Shown: positions 1 to 8,685, counted from the first letter of the stretch. The stretch: DNA of 64,000 nt from JBDTSW01 sp963807385 (GCA_963807385.1 CAWEBQ010000002.1:558001-622000); one strand, 5' to 3'. The notes: a model not told the origin generated them from the sequence alone. Made by a program: numbers and translations.

Positions 1-876
1 GCCCCCTACCCGTCGTCGGTGCTGATGTGCTGCCTTCCGGCCAAGGTGACCGGGGTCTCCCGGGTCGCCATCGCGAGTCCGCCGGGGCCCTCGGGACGCC
101 CGGACCCCCTGGTGCTGGCCGCGGCCGCCCTCTGCGGCGTCGAGGAGGTCTACGCGATTGGCGGAGCCCAGGCGATCGCGGCCCTGGCGTTCGGGACCGA
201 GAGCGTCGAGCGGGTGGACGTGATCGTCGGCCCCGGCAACCGGTACGTCACCGAGGCCAAGCGCCTGGTCTTCGGGCACGTCGGGATCGACGGACTCGCC
301 GGCCCCAGCGAGCTGCTCGTGGTCGCGGACTCCCTCGCCGCTCCCCGGGCAATTGCGCTCGACGTCCTGGCCCAGGCGGAGCATGGCGCCGACGCGCCCC
401 TGGTGGTCGTCTCGCCGGAGGCCGACGTGCTGGACGGCGTCGCCGCGGCGGTCGAGGAGCTTGCGCCGGGGCGCCCCTCGGTGGAGGACGCGCAGCTGGC
501 GCTGGTGGGCGCCCCGGGAATCGAGCTCGCCCTCGACCTCGCCGACGCGTTCGCGCCCGAGCACCTCGAACTGATCTTCGCGGGCGCCGACGAGAACGCG
601 GCCCGCTCGCGGGTGGCGGGATGCGTCTTCGTGGGCCCGGGCGGCGCGACCGCATTCGGGGACTACGCCGCGGGCTCGAACCACGTGCTGCCAACGGGGG
701 GAGCGGCCCGCTTCGGTGGCCCGCTGGGCCCCCGGGCGTTCATGCGCCGCACCTCGATCGTCACGGTCGGATCGAGCGCGGCTGCCGAGCTGGCCCCCAC
801 GGTCGAGACCCTCGCGGGCGCCGAGGGATTCCCCGTGCACGGGGAATCGGCGCGGGCGAGGGCCGGCGGCGCATGA
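1..876 (+). CDS. hisD: Histidinol dehydrogenase, 5' end cut by window
   Basis: Oxidises L-histidinol to L-histidine in two NAD-dependent steps, the end of histidine synthesis. The reading frame is open from base 1, so the N-terminal third lies outside the window; 291 codons remain. Family marks visible here are the PYPSSVLM-like opening, the QAEHG segment near base 373 (Gln and His are zinc ligands in the family), the FAPEHLEL segment near base 550 (catalytic Glu-His pair) and GSNHVLPTGG near 675. It is the first gene of a his cluster and ends 28 nt before hisB, with which it is probably cotranscribed. Confidence 0.95.
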   Translation, partial: APYPSSVLMCCLPAKVTGVSRVAIASPPGPSGRPDPLVLAAAALCGVEEVYAIGGAQAIAALAFGTESVERVDVIVGPGNRYVTEAKRLVFGHVGIDGLAGPSELLVVADSLAAPRAIALDVLAQAEHGADAPLVVVSPEADVLDGVAAAVEELAPGRPSVEDAQLALVGAPGIELALDLADAFAPEHLELIFAGADENAARSRVAGCVFVGPGGATAFGDYAAGSNHVLPTGGAARFGGPLGPRAFMRRTSIVTVGSSAAAELAPTVETLAGAEGFPVHGESARARAGGA

Positions 877-904
877 GCGAAACTACGAGCCTGCAGGTAC
901 TTCC

Positions 905-1495
905 ATGAGTCGAAGCGCGGAGATCCACAGAAAGACCGGCGAGACCGACGTCCGGCTGGTGCTTGACCTCGACGGGGGAGAGGTCTCCGTGTCCACCGGG
1001 GTCGGATTCTTCGATCACATGCTCGAGCTGGTCGGGCGGCACGGCCGGATCGGCCTGACGGTCAACGCCGACGGCGACCTGGAGACGGGCGCACACCACA
1101 CCGTGGAGGACGTCGGTATCGCCCTGGGCCAGGCGCTCGACGAGGCGCTCGATGACCGGTCCGGCATCCGCCGCTACGCGCACGCGGTCATCCCCATGGA
1201 CGAGTCGCTCGGCGAGTGCGCGATTGACATCTCCGGACGCCCGTTCTGCCGGTTCGACTCCGAGGTCCCCGACGTGACGATCGCCGGCTTCGACGCCGAG
1301 CTTGCGGAGGAGTTCTTCCGCGCGGTCGCCTCGAACGGCAATCTCACGCTTCACGTCGGAACCCGGTACGGATCCAACGCCCACCACCTGATCGAGGCCG
1401 CCTTCAAGGCGTTCGCGCGGGCGCTCCGGGACGCGGTCGCCATCGACCCGGGCCAGGACGGCGTGCCGTCCACCAAGGGCACGCTGACCGGCTGA
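905..1495 (+). CDS. hisB: Imidazoleglycerol-phosphate dehydratase
   Basis: Removes water from imidazoleglycerol phosphate to give imidazoleacetol phosphate in histidine synthesis. The 196 residues match the usual length of the monofunctional enzyme, with no histidinol-phosphatase domain. Metal-binding family motifs are clear: FFDHML near residue 37, HHTVEDVGIALGQ near 66 and NAHHLIEAAFKAF near 158. The ATG at 905 is chosen because the mature family sequence begins just after it; the frame is open further upstream but that part runs through hisD. A weak GCAGG lies before the start. Confidence 0.95.
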   Translation: MSRSAEIHRKTGETDVRLVLDLDGGEVSVSTGVGFFDHMLELVGRHGRIGLTVNADGDLETGAHHTVEDVGIALGQALDEALDDRSGIRRYAHAVIPMDESLGECAIDISGRPFCRFDSEVPDVTIAGFDAELAEEFFRAVASNGNLTLHVGTRYGSNAHHLIEAAFKAFARALRDAVAIDPGQDGVPSTKGTLTG

Positions 1496-1512
1496 GGGCA
1501 CCCGCCCGTTCA

Positions 1513-1518
1513 TACTTT
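1513..1518 (+). promoter_or_regulatory. -10 hexamer TACTTT, leaderless promoter for hisH
   Basis: TACTTT ends 5 nt before the hisH GTG at 1524 and no Shine-Dalgarno is present, so transcription probably begins at or next to the start codon. No clear -35 box is seen. Confidence 0.5.
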
Positions 1519-1523
1519 CCGCC

Positions 1524-2150
1524 GTGATCGCGATCCTCGATTACGGGATGGGCAACCTCCGCTCCGCCGAGAAGGCGCTCGAGCGCGTCGGCGCGCGCGT
1601 CGAGCGGGTAAGTGAGCCGGACGGCGCGGCCGAGGCCGCTGGCCTGGTGTTACCGGGCGTGGGCGCCTTCCCGGAGGCGATGCGCCGCGTGCGCGAGCGC
1701 GGTTTCGACGGGCTCGCCCGCGACTGGGCGCAGGCAGGCCGGCCGCTCCTCGGCATCTGCCTCGGCATGCAGCTCCTCTTCGAGTCCTCAACCGAGAACG
1801 AGGGCGCGGCCGGCCTCGGCCTCCTGGACGGCGAGGTGACGCCGCTCCGCGCGCCAGGCCTGAAGGTTCCGCACATGGGCTGGGAGCCGGTGCGCTGGGA
1901 GCGCCCGTCCCGGCTCGCCCGCGAACGCGAGGCCGGTGAGGAGACGCCGTTCTACTTCGTGCACACGTTCGCGGCGCGCCCGGCCGACCCGGACGTGGTC
2001 GTCGGGACGGCCGAGTGGGGCGAGCGCTTCGCCGCCGTGGTCGAGCGCGGGTCCGTGTTCGGCGCTCAGTTCCACCCCGAGAAGTCGAGCGCGGCCGGAC
2101 TCGAGCTGCTCGCCGGGTTCGCCGCAGCCTGCCAGTCAGTCGCCGCTTGA
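1524..2150 (+). CDS. hisH: Imidazole glycerol phosphate synthase, glutaminase subunit
   Basis: Class I glutamine amidotransferase that releases ammonia from glutamine and channels it to HisF. The 208 residues show the LPGVGAF oxyanion strand, the nucleophile Cys in GICLGMQLLFE and the HPEKS segment with the catalytic His-Glu pair near residue 190. The start is GTG, directly behind a TACTTT hexamer, which suggests a leaderless mRNA. The stop overlaps the hisA start in TTGA. Confidence 0.95.
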   Translation: MIAILDYGMGNLRSAEKALERVGARVERVSEPDGAAEAAGLVLPGVGAFPEAMRRVRERGFDGLARDWAQAGRPLLGICLGMQLLFESSTENEGAAGLGLLDGEVTPLRAPGLKVPHMGWEPVRWERPSRLAREREAGEETPFYFVHTFAARPADPDVVVGTAEWGERFAAVVERGSVFGAQFHPEKSSAAGLELLAGFAAACQSVAA

Positions 2151-2878
2151 TCCTCTACCCGGCCATCGACATCCGCGGCGGGCGCGCGGTACGCCTCGTG
2201 CAGGGCGACTACGACCGCGAGACCGCTTTCGACGCCGACCCGCTGGACGCCGCGCGCCGCTGGCTCGAAGGTGGGGCGGAGGCGCTGCACGTGGTTGACC
2301 TTGACGGAGCGCGCTCCGGCCGGCCCGCGAACCTCGAGCACGTGCGGCGGATCGCGGACGCGGCGGACGTCCCGGTGCAGGTCGGCGGCGGGCTGCGCTC
2401 CGCCGACGCCGTCGAGGATGTGCTCGCGGCCGGGGCCACCCGGGTCGTGCTCGGCACGGCCGCCGTCGAGGACCCGGCGCTGGTCGAGGCGCTGGCCCTT
2501 GAGCATCCGAACCGGATCGTCGTCGGGGCCGACGCGCGCTCGGGGATGATCGCCGTGGAGGGCTGGGAGCGCGAGAGCAGGACCGGGGTGGAGGCCCTGA
2601 TCGGCGACCTCGCCGGCCGCGGCGTGAAGCGGTTCGTCTACACGCCGGTCGAGGTGGACGGCACCCTGGAGGGCCCGGCGCTCGAGGGCCTCGCCGGCGC
2701 GGCCAAGGCAGCCCTGGAGGCCGGCGCCGAGCTGATCTACTCGGGGGGAGTCGGCTCGCTCGAGCACCTCGAGGCCCTCGCCGAGCTCGAGGCCGTGGCG
2801 CTCGCGGGCGTGATCGTGGGGCGCGCGCTCTACGACGGCCGCTTCACGGTCGCCGAGGGCATCGCCGCCCTCCGCTAG
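2147..2878 (+). CDS. hisA: ProFAR isomerase (HisA/PriA family)
   Basis: A (beta/alpha)8-barrel isomerase converting ProFAR to PRFAR in histidine synthesis. The TTG at 2147 is chosen because it overlaps the hisH stop as TTGA, a junction type repeated in this genome, and because family homology starts right there (ILYPAIDIRGG). The catalytic Asp of AIDIRGG (residue ~8), the VGGGLR phosphate loop and YSGGVGS are visible. In many actinobacteria this enzyme (PriA) also serves tryptophan synthesis; no trpF is visible in the window, so a dual role is possible but untested. Length is 243 residues. Confidence 0.93.
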   Translation: MILYPAIDIRGGRAVRLVQGDYDRETAFDADPLDAARRWLEGGAEALHVVDLDGARSGRPANLEHVRRIADAADVPVQVGGGLRSADAVEDVLAAGATRVVLGTAAVEDPALVEALALEHPNRIVVGADARSGMIAVEGWERESRTGVEALIGDLAGRGVKRFVYTPVEVDGTLEGPALEGLAGAAKAALEAGAELIYSGGVGSLEHLEALAELEAVALAGVIVGRALYDGRFTVAEGIAALR

Positions 2879-2890
2879 CCTCGATCCCTG

Positions 2891-3136
2891 ATGTTCTGGA
2901 TCCGCATTCTCGCCATCGCCCAGGTCGCGCTCCTCGCCCGGCGCCACCTCCAGCTGCTCGAGGCCGACGAGCGCAAGCGGCTCGCCAACCTGGTGACGAA
3001 GTCCAAGGGACGGCCGCGCAGGAACCTCTCTGCCAACGAGCGCGAGGAGATGCTGCGGCTCGTCAAGAAGGCAGAGCCGGGACAGTTCGGCCGCGGGGCA
3101 TTCAGCCACGTCCGGGGCTTCCCGGGCAAGAAGTAG
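2891..3136 (+). CDS. Small basic protein of unknown function inside the his cluster
   Basis: An 81-residue protein between hisA and hisF. The first 15 residues are hydrophobic, followed by a charged, helix-forming stretch rich in Lys and Arg (LANLVTKSKGRPRRNL, then a helix ending in LVKKAEPGQF). No catalytic motif is seen. A TAGCCT hexamer that includes the hisA stop lies 9 nt before the ATG, so it may have its own leaderless transcript. The position within a conserved operon and a codon use like its neighbours argue that it is real. No function can be assigned. Confidence 0.7.
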   Translation: MFWIRILAIAQVALLARRHLQLLEADERKRLANLVTKSKGRPRRNLSANEREEMLRLVKKAEPGQFGRGAFSHVRGFPGKK

Positions 3137-3145
3137 CCGCCGCCC

Positions 3146-3151
3146 TAACCT
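3146..3151 (+). promoter_or_regulatory. -10 hexamer TAACCT, leaderless promoter for hisF
   Basis: TAACCT ends 6 nt before the hisF GTG and no Shine-Dalgarno is visible, as expected for a leaderless transcript. Confidence 0.5.
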
Positions 3152-3157
3152 GAGGCC

Positions 3158-3916
3158 GTGGCACTCAAGCGCGTCATCCCCTGCCTCGACGTCGATGCCG
3201 GACGGGTCGTCAAGGGCACCAACTTCGTCGGCCTGCGCGATGCGGGAGATCCGGTCGAGCTCGCCGCCCGCTACGACGCCGAGGGCGCCGACGAGCTGGT
3301 GTTCCTCGACATCACGGCCTCGCACGAGCGGCGCGAGACCATCACCCAGCTCGCCCGGCGCACCGCAGACGACGTCTTCATCCCGTTCACGATCGGCGGA
3401 GGGATCCGGACCGCTGCCGACGCCCAGGCCGTCCTCGACGCTGGTGCGGACAAGGTCTCGGTGAACTCCGCGGCCCTCGATCGCCCCGAGCTGATCGGCG
3501 AGCTCGCGGAGGTCTTCGGGGCGCAGTGCGTGGTCGTCGCGATCGACGCCAAGCGGGGGACGGACGGATGGGACGTGTACGTACACGGCGGTCGCACGGT
3601 GATCGAGGACCGCGACGCCGTCTCGTGGGCCGCGGAGGCCGTCGAACGGGGCGCGGGAGAGATCCTGCTCACGAGCATGGACCGCGACGGGACCACCGCG
3701 GGCTACGACCTCGAGCTGACCCGTGCCGTGGCCGATGCGGTTGCCGTACCGGTCATCGCCTCAGGCGGCGCGGGCGAGCTCGAGCATCTCGTCGAGGGAG
3801 TCACTCAGGGCGGCGCCGACGCCGTTCTTTGCGCCTCGATCTTCCACTACGGGAAGCACACGGTTCGAGAGGCAAAGGAGCACCTGCTCGGCGCCGGTGT
3901 CCCCGTTCGGCTGTAG
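3158..3916 (+). CDS. hisF: Imidazole glycerol phosphate synthase, cyclase subunit
   Basis: Closes the imidazole ring from PRFAR plus ammonia supplied by HisH. The 252 residues include IPCLDVDAGRVVKG with the catalytic Asp near residue 11, a second Asp in TSMDRDGT near 176, and phosphate-binding GGGIR and ASGGAG loops. The start is GTG behind a TAACCT hexamer. The next gene is convergent, 27 nt away, with only a short GCCGG/CCGGC inverted repeat between them. Confidence 0.96.
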   Translation: MALKRVIPCLDVDAGRVVKGTNFVGLRDAGDPVELAARYDAEGADELVFLDITASHERRETITQLARRTADDVFIPFTIGGGIRTAADAQAVLDAGADKVSVNSAALDRPELIGELAEVFGAQCVVVAIDAKRGTDGWDVYVHGGRTVIEDRDAVSWAAEAVERGAGEILLTSMDRDGTTAGYDLELTRAVADAVAVPVIASGGAGELEHLVEGVTQGGADAVLCASIFHYGKHTVREAKEHLLGAGVPVRL

Positions 3917-3943
3917 GCCGGAGCGGCACGCCCGGCGCGGGGC

Positions 3944-5434
3944 TCACTCCTCCGCGGAGCTCTCCTGGGCGGCCCTCTCGGCCTTCCTCTCGGCCTTCGC
4001 GGCGGCCTTGCGCTCAGCCCTTTCCTTCTTGAGCTTGCGCTTCGCCCGCTGCTCGGCCTCCGTCTCGGGGCGGAACGCGCGAAGCTGGGACTCGCCGGTC
4101 AGGTAGAGCTTCTCGCCGTCGGAGGTCACCGGGTTGTACTCGCCCAGCTCGTGGCGATAGACCTCCCGGCCCGAGACCGCGTTGTAGCCGATGGTGCCGT
4201 TCATTGGGCCGAGCACGCCGACGTAGACGATCCGGCCGATCACGCTGGCGGCGCCGAGGATGATGCCGCCGGTGAACTTCTTCCAGCGCACCGCCCCCGT
4301 CTTCGCATCGAGCGCGTAGAGGTTCTTGTCCTTGGAGCCGATGTAGACGGTGGGCGGACCGTCGCCGGCCTCCGCGACCGCCGGGGCCGAGTAGACCCAG
4401 TCGCCCGTCGACTGGCTCCAGGCCAGCGCGCCGGTCTCGGCGTCGAAGCTGTAGACGCGGGTGTCGATGCTGCCGACGTACACGCGGCCGTAGGCGACCG
4501 CGGGCGTCGAGTAGATCCTGCCCGTGGTGCCGAAGCTGGAGCCCTGGGTGCCGCTCTGCCACTTCACCGAGCCGTCCTTAGCCCGTACGGCGTAGACCTC
4601 ACCGGCGTAGTTGCCGAAGTAGGCGATCCCGCCGTCGATGGTGACGCCACCCTTCACGGCGCCGGGCGTGTCGATCGACCACTTGGTCTTGCCCGACTTC
4701 ACGTCCATCGCGAAAACCGTGCCCGACTCGTTGCCGATGATGACGGTGTCGCCGTAGACCACCGGCGAGGTCTCGCTGCGCGCCCCCAGGTCGCGCTCCC
4801 ACAGAAGCTTTCCGTTCTTCGGGTCCAGCGCCTGGATGTCGCCCGGCTCGAGCGTCACCACGAACAGGCGGCCGTCGGCGTAGGCCGGTGACGCGGCGCT
4901 GAGGCCGCCGACGTCGTGGTCCCAGAGCTTCTTTCCGGTGTCGGAGTCGATCGCGAGCGCACGGGCGTTCTTGTCGACGATGTAGAGCGTGTCCTTGTGG
5001 ATCACGGGGGAGAACTCGAGCAGCGTCCCGGCGACAAAGCTCCAGTCCGCAGAGTGATACGGAGGGTTCACCCGGCTCGTCTCGAGGAACCGGGTTCGAG
5101 CGTTGTCATAGCCGTATACCGGCCAGTTGACCTTCTCGATCTCCTTCGGCTTCTTAGGCTTCTCCTTCTTGAAGGCGACGTCCTCGTTGTAGACGTCCTC
5201 GGGCCGCTCCAGCGCCTTGGCGATCGCGTAGCCGGCGCCGCCGAGCGCGAGGATCGCGGCGCCCGCGGCGGCGAGCTGCTGCGTGCGGCTCCACTCGGAG
5301 ACGATCGGCCAGAGCCTGCGGCCGGCGAAGTAGCCGCCCACGAGGACGGCAGCTCCGGCCACGGCGGCGATGGCGAGGTGCCACCACTCCACGTCGTAGC
5401 CGCCGAGGCCGATAATTGGTGAGTCCACAGGCAT
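3944..5434 (-). CDS. Membrane-anchored PQQ-repeat beta-propeller protein
   Basis: A 496-residue protein. Two hydrophobic segments lie near residues 17-40 and 54-70. About seven repeated blades of the PQQ/BamB type follow (recurring patterns such as ALDAKTGAVRWKK and AMDVKSGKTKW). The C-terminal 45 residues are Lys/Arg/Glu/Ala-rich and probably helical. Such propellers act as scaffolds or sensors at the outer face of the membrane. No PQQ-dehydrogenase catalytic residues are recognised, so an enzymatic role is not claimed. It stands alone between two plus-strand units. Confidence 0.8.
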   Translation of the reverse strand: MPVDSPIIGLGGYDVEWWHLAIAAVAGAAVLVGGYFAGRRLWPIVSEWSRTQQLAAAGAAILALGGAGYAIAKALERPEDVYNEDVAFKKEKPKKPKEIEKVNWPVYGYDNARTRFLETSRVNPPYHSADWSFVAGTLLEFSPVIHKDTLYIVDKNARALAIDSDTGKKLWDHDVGGLSAASPAYADGRLFVVTLEPGDIQALDPKNGKLLWERDLGARSETSPVVYGDTVIIGNESGTVFAMDVKSGKTKWSIDTPGAVKGGVTIDGGIAYFGNYAGEVYAVRAKDGSVKWQSGTQGSSFGTTGRIYSTPAVAYGRVYVGSIDTRVYSFDAETGALAWSQSTGDWVYSAPAVAEAGDGPPTVYIGSKDKNLYALDAKTGAVRWKKFTGGIILGAASVIGRIVYVGVLGPMNGTIGYNAVSGREVYRHELGEYNPVTSDGEKLYLTGESQLRAFRPETEAEQRAKRKLKKERAERKAAAKAERKAERAAQESSAEE

Positions 5435-5494
5435 CCGCGTGGAACGTCATGGTAGGGAACGTCCCACCGGAGCCCCCCCAGGACGGATCACGCG

Positions 5495-6601
5495 TTGGCA
5501 AAGGAAATCGAGCCCGAGGATCTGGCGGCGCGCATTCGCGCGCTGCCCGGGGTGCAGCGCCTGAGCGCCGCCGCCGCCGAGCCGGCGTACCTCGTGGGAG
5601 GCGTGGTTCGTGACCTCCTGCTCGGCCGCGAGCGCGTGGACATCGACGTGGTCGTCGAGGGCGACGCCGTGGCCCTCGCCCGCCGCCTCGATCCGGAGGC
5701 GGTGGCCCATGAGCGGTTCGGCACCTCGTCCGTGAGCCTCGCCGGTGTCGTCTTCGACCTCGCCTCCTCACGATCGGAGACCTACGTCCGCCCCGGGGCC
5801 CTGCCCGAGGTGCGCCCCGGCGATCTGGCGGCGGACCTCGGCCGCCGCGACTTCACGGTCAACGCCATGGCCGTCCCGCTCGCCGGCGGCGCGCTGATCG
5901 ACCCGCACGGTGGTGCCGACGACCTCTCCGCGCGGGTCCTGCGCGTGCTGCATGACGGCTCGTTCGTCGACGATCCGACGCGTGCCCTGAGGGCCGTCCG
6001 GTACGCGTCGCGCCTCGGCCTGGACCCGGATGAACACACCGCACGGCTGCTGGACGAGGCCGATCTGGGCACCGTCTCCGCCCAGCGTGTCGAGGCGGAG
6101 CTGCGGAGGATGGCGGCTGAGGTCGACCCGGCCCGAGCGCTCGCGCTCGCCGCCGGTTGGGGCGTCCTCGACGTTTCGATCGAGGACCTCGGACTGCTCA
6201 CGCGAGCGCTGGCAACGCTCACAGAGACGCCCTGGCCGGCCCTCGCCACGGCGCCGGACGTGGTGGTTGCACTCGCCCTCGGCGCCCCGGCGCTCCGCGC
6301 GGCCCGCGAGCTTGCGAGGGAGGCTCCGGCCAGTCCATCCGCCGGCGTCGAGGTCGCCCACGGGCACGATGGGACCACGCTGCTGCTGGCCCGGGCGGCC
6401 GGCGCGGAGTGGATCCAGCGCTACGCGGCGGAATGGCGCCACGTCCGGCTGGCGATCGGCGGGGACGACCTGCTCGCGGCGGGCATCGAGCAGGGACCCG
6501 GCATCGGCGCGGGCCTCCGCGCCGCCCTGAGGGCTCGACTCGACGGCGAGACCAGCGGGCGCGACGACGAGCTGCGCGTCGCGCTGGAGGCGGCGGGCTG
6601 A
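5495..6601 (+). CDS. tRNA nucleotidyltransferase / poly(A) polymerase family protein
   Basis: Class II nucleotidyltransferase. The head domain is clear: VGGVVRDLLLG near residue 32, the metal-binding DIDVVVEG near 47, GRRDFTVNAMA near 114 and the RNA-binding helix DDPTRALRAVRYASRLGL near 152. The C-terminal part is divergent and I see no HD phosphohydrolase motif. At 368 residues it is shorter than HD-bearing CCA enzymes. It could add CCA or part of it to tRNA, or poly(A) tails; sequence alone does not decide. The start is TTG at 5495 and the stop overlaps the next ATG by one base. Confidence 0.85.
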   Translation: MAKEIEPEDLAARIRALPGVQRLSAAAAEPAYLVGGVVRDLLLGRERVDIDVVVEGDAVALARRLDPEAVAHERFGTSSVSLAGVVFDLASSRSETYVRPGALPEVRPGDLAADLGRRDFTVNAMAVPLAGGALIDPHGGADDLSARVLRVLHDGSFVDDPTRALRAVRYASRLGLDPDEHTARLLDEADLGTVSAQRVEAELRRMAAEVDPARALALAAGWGVLDVSIEDLGLLTRALATLTETPWPALATAPDVVVALALGAPALRAARELAREAPASPSAGVEVAHGHDGTTLLLARAAGAEWIQRYAAEWRHVRLAIGGDDLLAAGIEQGPGIGAGLRAALRARLDGETSGRDDELRVALEAAG

Positions 6602-7344
6602 TGAGGTGGCGATCCGAGGGTGAGCTTCGATGGCTCGAGGCCGAGCTGCCGGGGGCCCGGGCGCGCTTTTCGACGCGGCTGGGCGGGGTGAGCGAAGCCC
6701 CGTTCGACAGCCTCAACCTGGGCCTCATGACCGGGGACGATCCGGCTCGCGTCCGCAAGAACCGCCGGCTGCTGGCGGAGGCGGTCGCCGTTGATCCGCG
6801 CCGGATCCTGGTCGGCAGGCAGGTCCATGGGGCCGGTCTGGCCGTCCACGACAAGCCCCAGCGCCCCGGCGCCTTCGCCGATCCCGGCCCCGCCCTCGCG
6901 GAGGTGGACGGCCAGGTCACCGTGGTGCCTGAACTGGCGCCGCTGGTGTTCGTCGCCGACTGCCTGCCGATCGCGCTCGCCGGGCCGGGCGGCGTCGCGA
7001 TGCTCCACGGCGGCTGGCGGGGACTCGCCGCGGGGATCGTCGGCAGGGGCGTCGAGGCTGTGGACGCACTGGCCGCCGCGATCGGGCCGGGGATCGGGCC
7101 GTGCTGCTACGAGGTCGGCGATGAGGTTCTCGACGCGTTCGCCGATCTGGGCGGCGGGATCGCGGAGGGCCGGATGCTGGACCTGGTCGAGGTGGCGCGA
7201 CGGCTCCTCAGCCGAGGCGGCGTCGAGGCTGTGGAGGCGAGCGGCCTGTGCGTGAGCTGCGAAGGTGAGCTCTTCTTCTCGCACCGCCGCGACGACGGGC
7301 GCACGGGCCGTCAGGCCGGCCTGGTGGAGATATGGCGGAGCTGA
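6601..7344 (+). CDS. pgeF: Peptidoglycan editing factor / multicopper-oxidase-fold purine enzyme
   Basis: YfiH/PgeF (DUF152) family, 247 residues. The three zinc ligands of the family are visible: His in GRQVHGAG near residue 80, Cys in ADCLPIAL near 121 and His in LHGGWRG near 138, with PGIGPCCYEVG near 164. In E. coli the protein keeps wrong amino acids out of peptidoglycan precursors; homologues also show purine nucleoside phosphorylase or adenosine deaminase activity. The ATG overlaps the previous stop (TGATG). It sits directly upstream of yggS, as in many actinobacterial division clusters. Confidence 0.92.
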   Translation: MRWRSEGELRWLEAELPGARARFSTRLGGVSEAPFDSLNLGLMTGDDPARVRKNRRLLAEAVAVDPRRILVGRQVHGAGLAVHDKPQRPGAFADPGPALAEVDGQVTVVPELAPLVFVADCLPIALAGPGGVAMLHGGWRGLAAGIVGRGVEAVDALAAAIGPGIGPCCYEVGDEVLDAFADLGGGIAEGRMLDLVEVARRLLSRGGVEAVEASGLCVSCEGELFFSHRRDDGRTGRQAGLVEIWRS

Positions 7345-7964
7345 TCAGTGACATCGACCCGGCGACCGTGGCCGAGAACCTCCGGCGCGTGCGCGAGCGC
7401 ATCGGCCCCGACGTCGAGGTCCTCGTCGCGACCAAGTACGTGCCGCTCGATGAGATGGGGACGCTCGCCGAGGCCGGGGTCGAGCTGGTCGGCGAGAACC
7501 GGCTCCAGGACATGCAGGCCAAGCAGGAGCGCTGGGGCGACGCCTTCACCTGGGACTTCATTGGCGCCGTGCAGAGCCGCAAGGCCAGGGCGCTGCTGGA
7601 GTCCACCCGGCTGATCCACTCGATCGCGAGCGACTCCGCCCTGCGAAAGCTCGAGGGCGTGGCAACGGCGGAGGCGGAGGTCCTGGTCGAGGTGAACGTG
7701 GCGGCCGAGGAGAGCAAGGGCGGGATCGAGCCATCCAAGCTGGCCGCCTTCATCGAGCGCAGCCCGATCCGGGTCGCTGGCCTGATGGCGATGCCTCCGT
7801 TCACCACCGATCCCGAGGCGTCACGGCCGTACTTCGCGGAGCTCGCGCGGCTGGCCGCCGACCGGGGCCTCGAGCGCCTCTCGATGGGCACCAGCCAGGA
7901 CTGGGAGGTCGCCGTCGAGGAGGGCGCGACGATCATCAGGCTGGGCAGCTCGCTCTTTCGCTGA
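7332..7964 (+). CDS. yggS: YggS-family PLP homeostasis protein
   Basis: Pyridoxal-phosphate-binding, single-domain alanine-racemase-fold protein (PLPBP family) that buffers PLP. The 210 residues show the PLP Lys in VATKYV near residue 35, GENRLQDMQAK near 60, and the GTSQDWEVA phosphate-binding segment followed by a typical IRLGSSLF end. It overlaps pgeF by 13 nt and precedes sepF, matching the conserved order pgeF-yggS-sepF. Confidence 0.93.
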   Translation: MAELISDIDPATVAENLRRVRERIGPDVEVLVATKYVPLDEMGTLAEAGVELVGENRLQDMQAKQERWGDAFTWDFIGAVQSRKARALLESTRLIHSIASDSALRKLEGVATAEAEVLVEVNVAAEESKGGIEPSKLAAFIERSPIRVAGLMAMPPFTTDPEASRPYFAELARLAADRGLERLSMGTSQDWEVAVEEGATIIRLGSSLFR

Positions 7965-7974
7965 GCGCAAGGGA

Positions 7975-8001
7975 TTGTTCAGCCCCGAATGGGGGCATAA
8001 T
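7975..8001 (+). promoter_or_regulatory. Promoter TTGTTC-15-CATAAT for sepF
   Basis: TTGTTC at 7975-7980 and CATAAT at 7996-8001 are separated by 15 nt. A GCCCC/GGGGC inverted repeat (7982-7986, 7992-7996) lies in the spacer and touches the -10, which could be an operator or help end yggS transcription. The leader to the sepF ATG would be about 36 nt. Confidence 0.5.
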
Positions 8002-8043
8002 GTGGAAAGGAGAAGCGGCCCGGGAGGCGAAAGACCGCTCGAC

Positions 8044-8586
8044 ATGGCTATCCGCGACACATGGCACCGAGCACTTGTCTACTTCGGCCTGGCCGAGGAT
8101 CCCGACTACGCCGACGGCGACCCATACGAGCCGGACACCGGCGCCCAGCCGGACCTCTATGAGTCCGCGGCGCCGCGAACCGCCACGGTCAGCCGGATCG
8201 GTGAGCGCCGCCGCGGCCGAGACCGCGACGAGATCGACGACATCTTCTCCGATGACGACCCCGGCGCCCGCGCCCGGCCGCTACGCCCCGTCGGCGGCAA
8301 CGGCACCGACGTCCGCGTCCACCTCGTCCAGCCCCACAGCTTCAACGACGCCCAGGAGGTGGCCGACCGCTTCAAGCAGGGCGTCCCGGTCATCCTCAAC
8401 CTCCAGACCACGGAGGGCGAGTTGGCCAAGCGCCTGATCGACTTCGCCTCCGGCCTCACCTACGCGATGGACGGCGGGATGCAGAAGGTCGCGGAGAAGA
8501 CCTTCCTCCTCACCCCGCGCAACGTCGAGGTCTCGGCCGAGGAACAGGCCCGCCTCGTCGAAAAGGGCTTCTTCAACCAGTCCTAG
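8044..8586 (+). CDS. sepF: Cell division protein SepF
   Basis: Membrane-associated partner of FtsZ that tethers the Z ring in Gram-positive bacteria. The 180 residues begin with an amphipathic helix (MAIRDTWHRALVYFGLAED, probable membrane anchor), continue with an acidic low-complexity linker to about residue 95, and end in the SepF fold (VHLVQPHSFNDAQEVADRF, NLQTTEGELAKRLIDFASG, TFLLTPRNVEV). The ATG at 8044 fits the family N-terminus; a GGGAGG lies about 15 nt upstream. It follows yggS and precedes proC, a common arrangement. Confidence 0.94.
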   Translation: MAIRDTWHRALVYFGLAEDPDYADGDPYEPDTGAQPDLYESAAPRTATVSRIGERRRGRDRDEIDDIFSDDDPGARARPLRPVGGNGTDVRVHLVQPHSFNDAQEVADRFKQGVPVILNLQTTEGELAKRLIDFASGLTYAMDGGMQKVAEKTFLLTPRNVEVSAEEQARLVEKGFFNQS

Positions 8587-8644
8587 GGCCCGGGGGGCCT
8601 CCCGCGCCTCGGCCCCGGCGCCGCTCACAATCCCCGCTCGCGAC

Positions 8645-8685
8645 TTTCCACGTTTGCACCACCACACGACGTGCTGGCGTGGAAA
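8645..8685. repeat. Two-tier inverted repeat between sepF and proC
   Basis: The outer arms TTTCCACG (8645-8652) and CGTGGAAA (8678-8685) are perfect complements. Inside them CCACACG (8662-8668) pairs with CGTGCTGG (8670-8677) with one bulged base. The element lies 58 nt after the sepF stop and 70 nt before the proC -10. It could be an operator or part of a terminator; no U-tract follows. Confidence 0.4.

Noticed and set aside
2066..3586. A 506-codon antisense open frame over hisA and hisF
   Set aside because: Same GC artefact; opposite conserved enzymes, with no promoter or motif.
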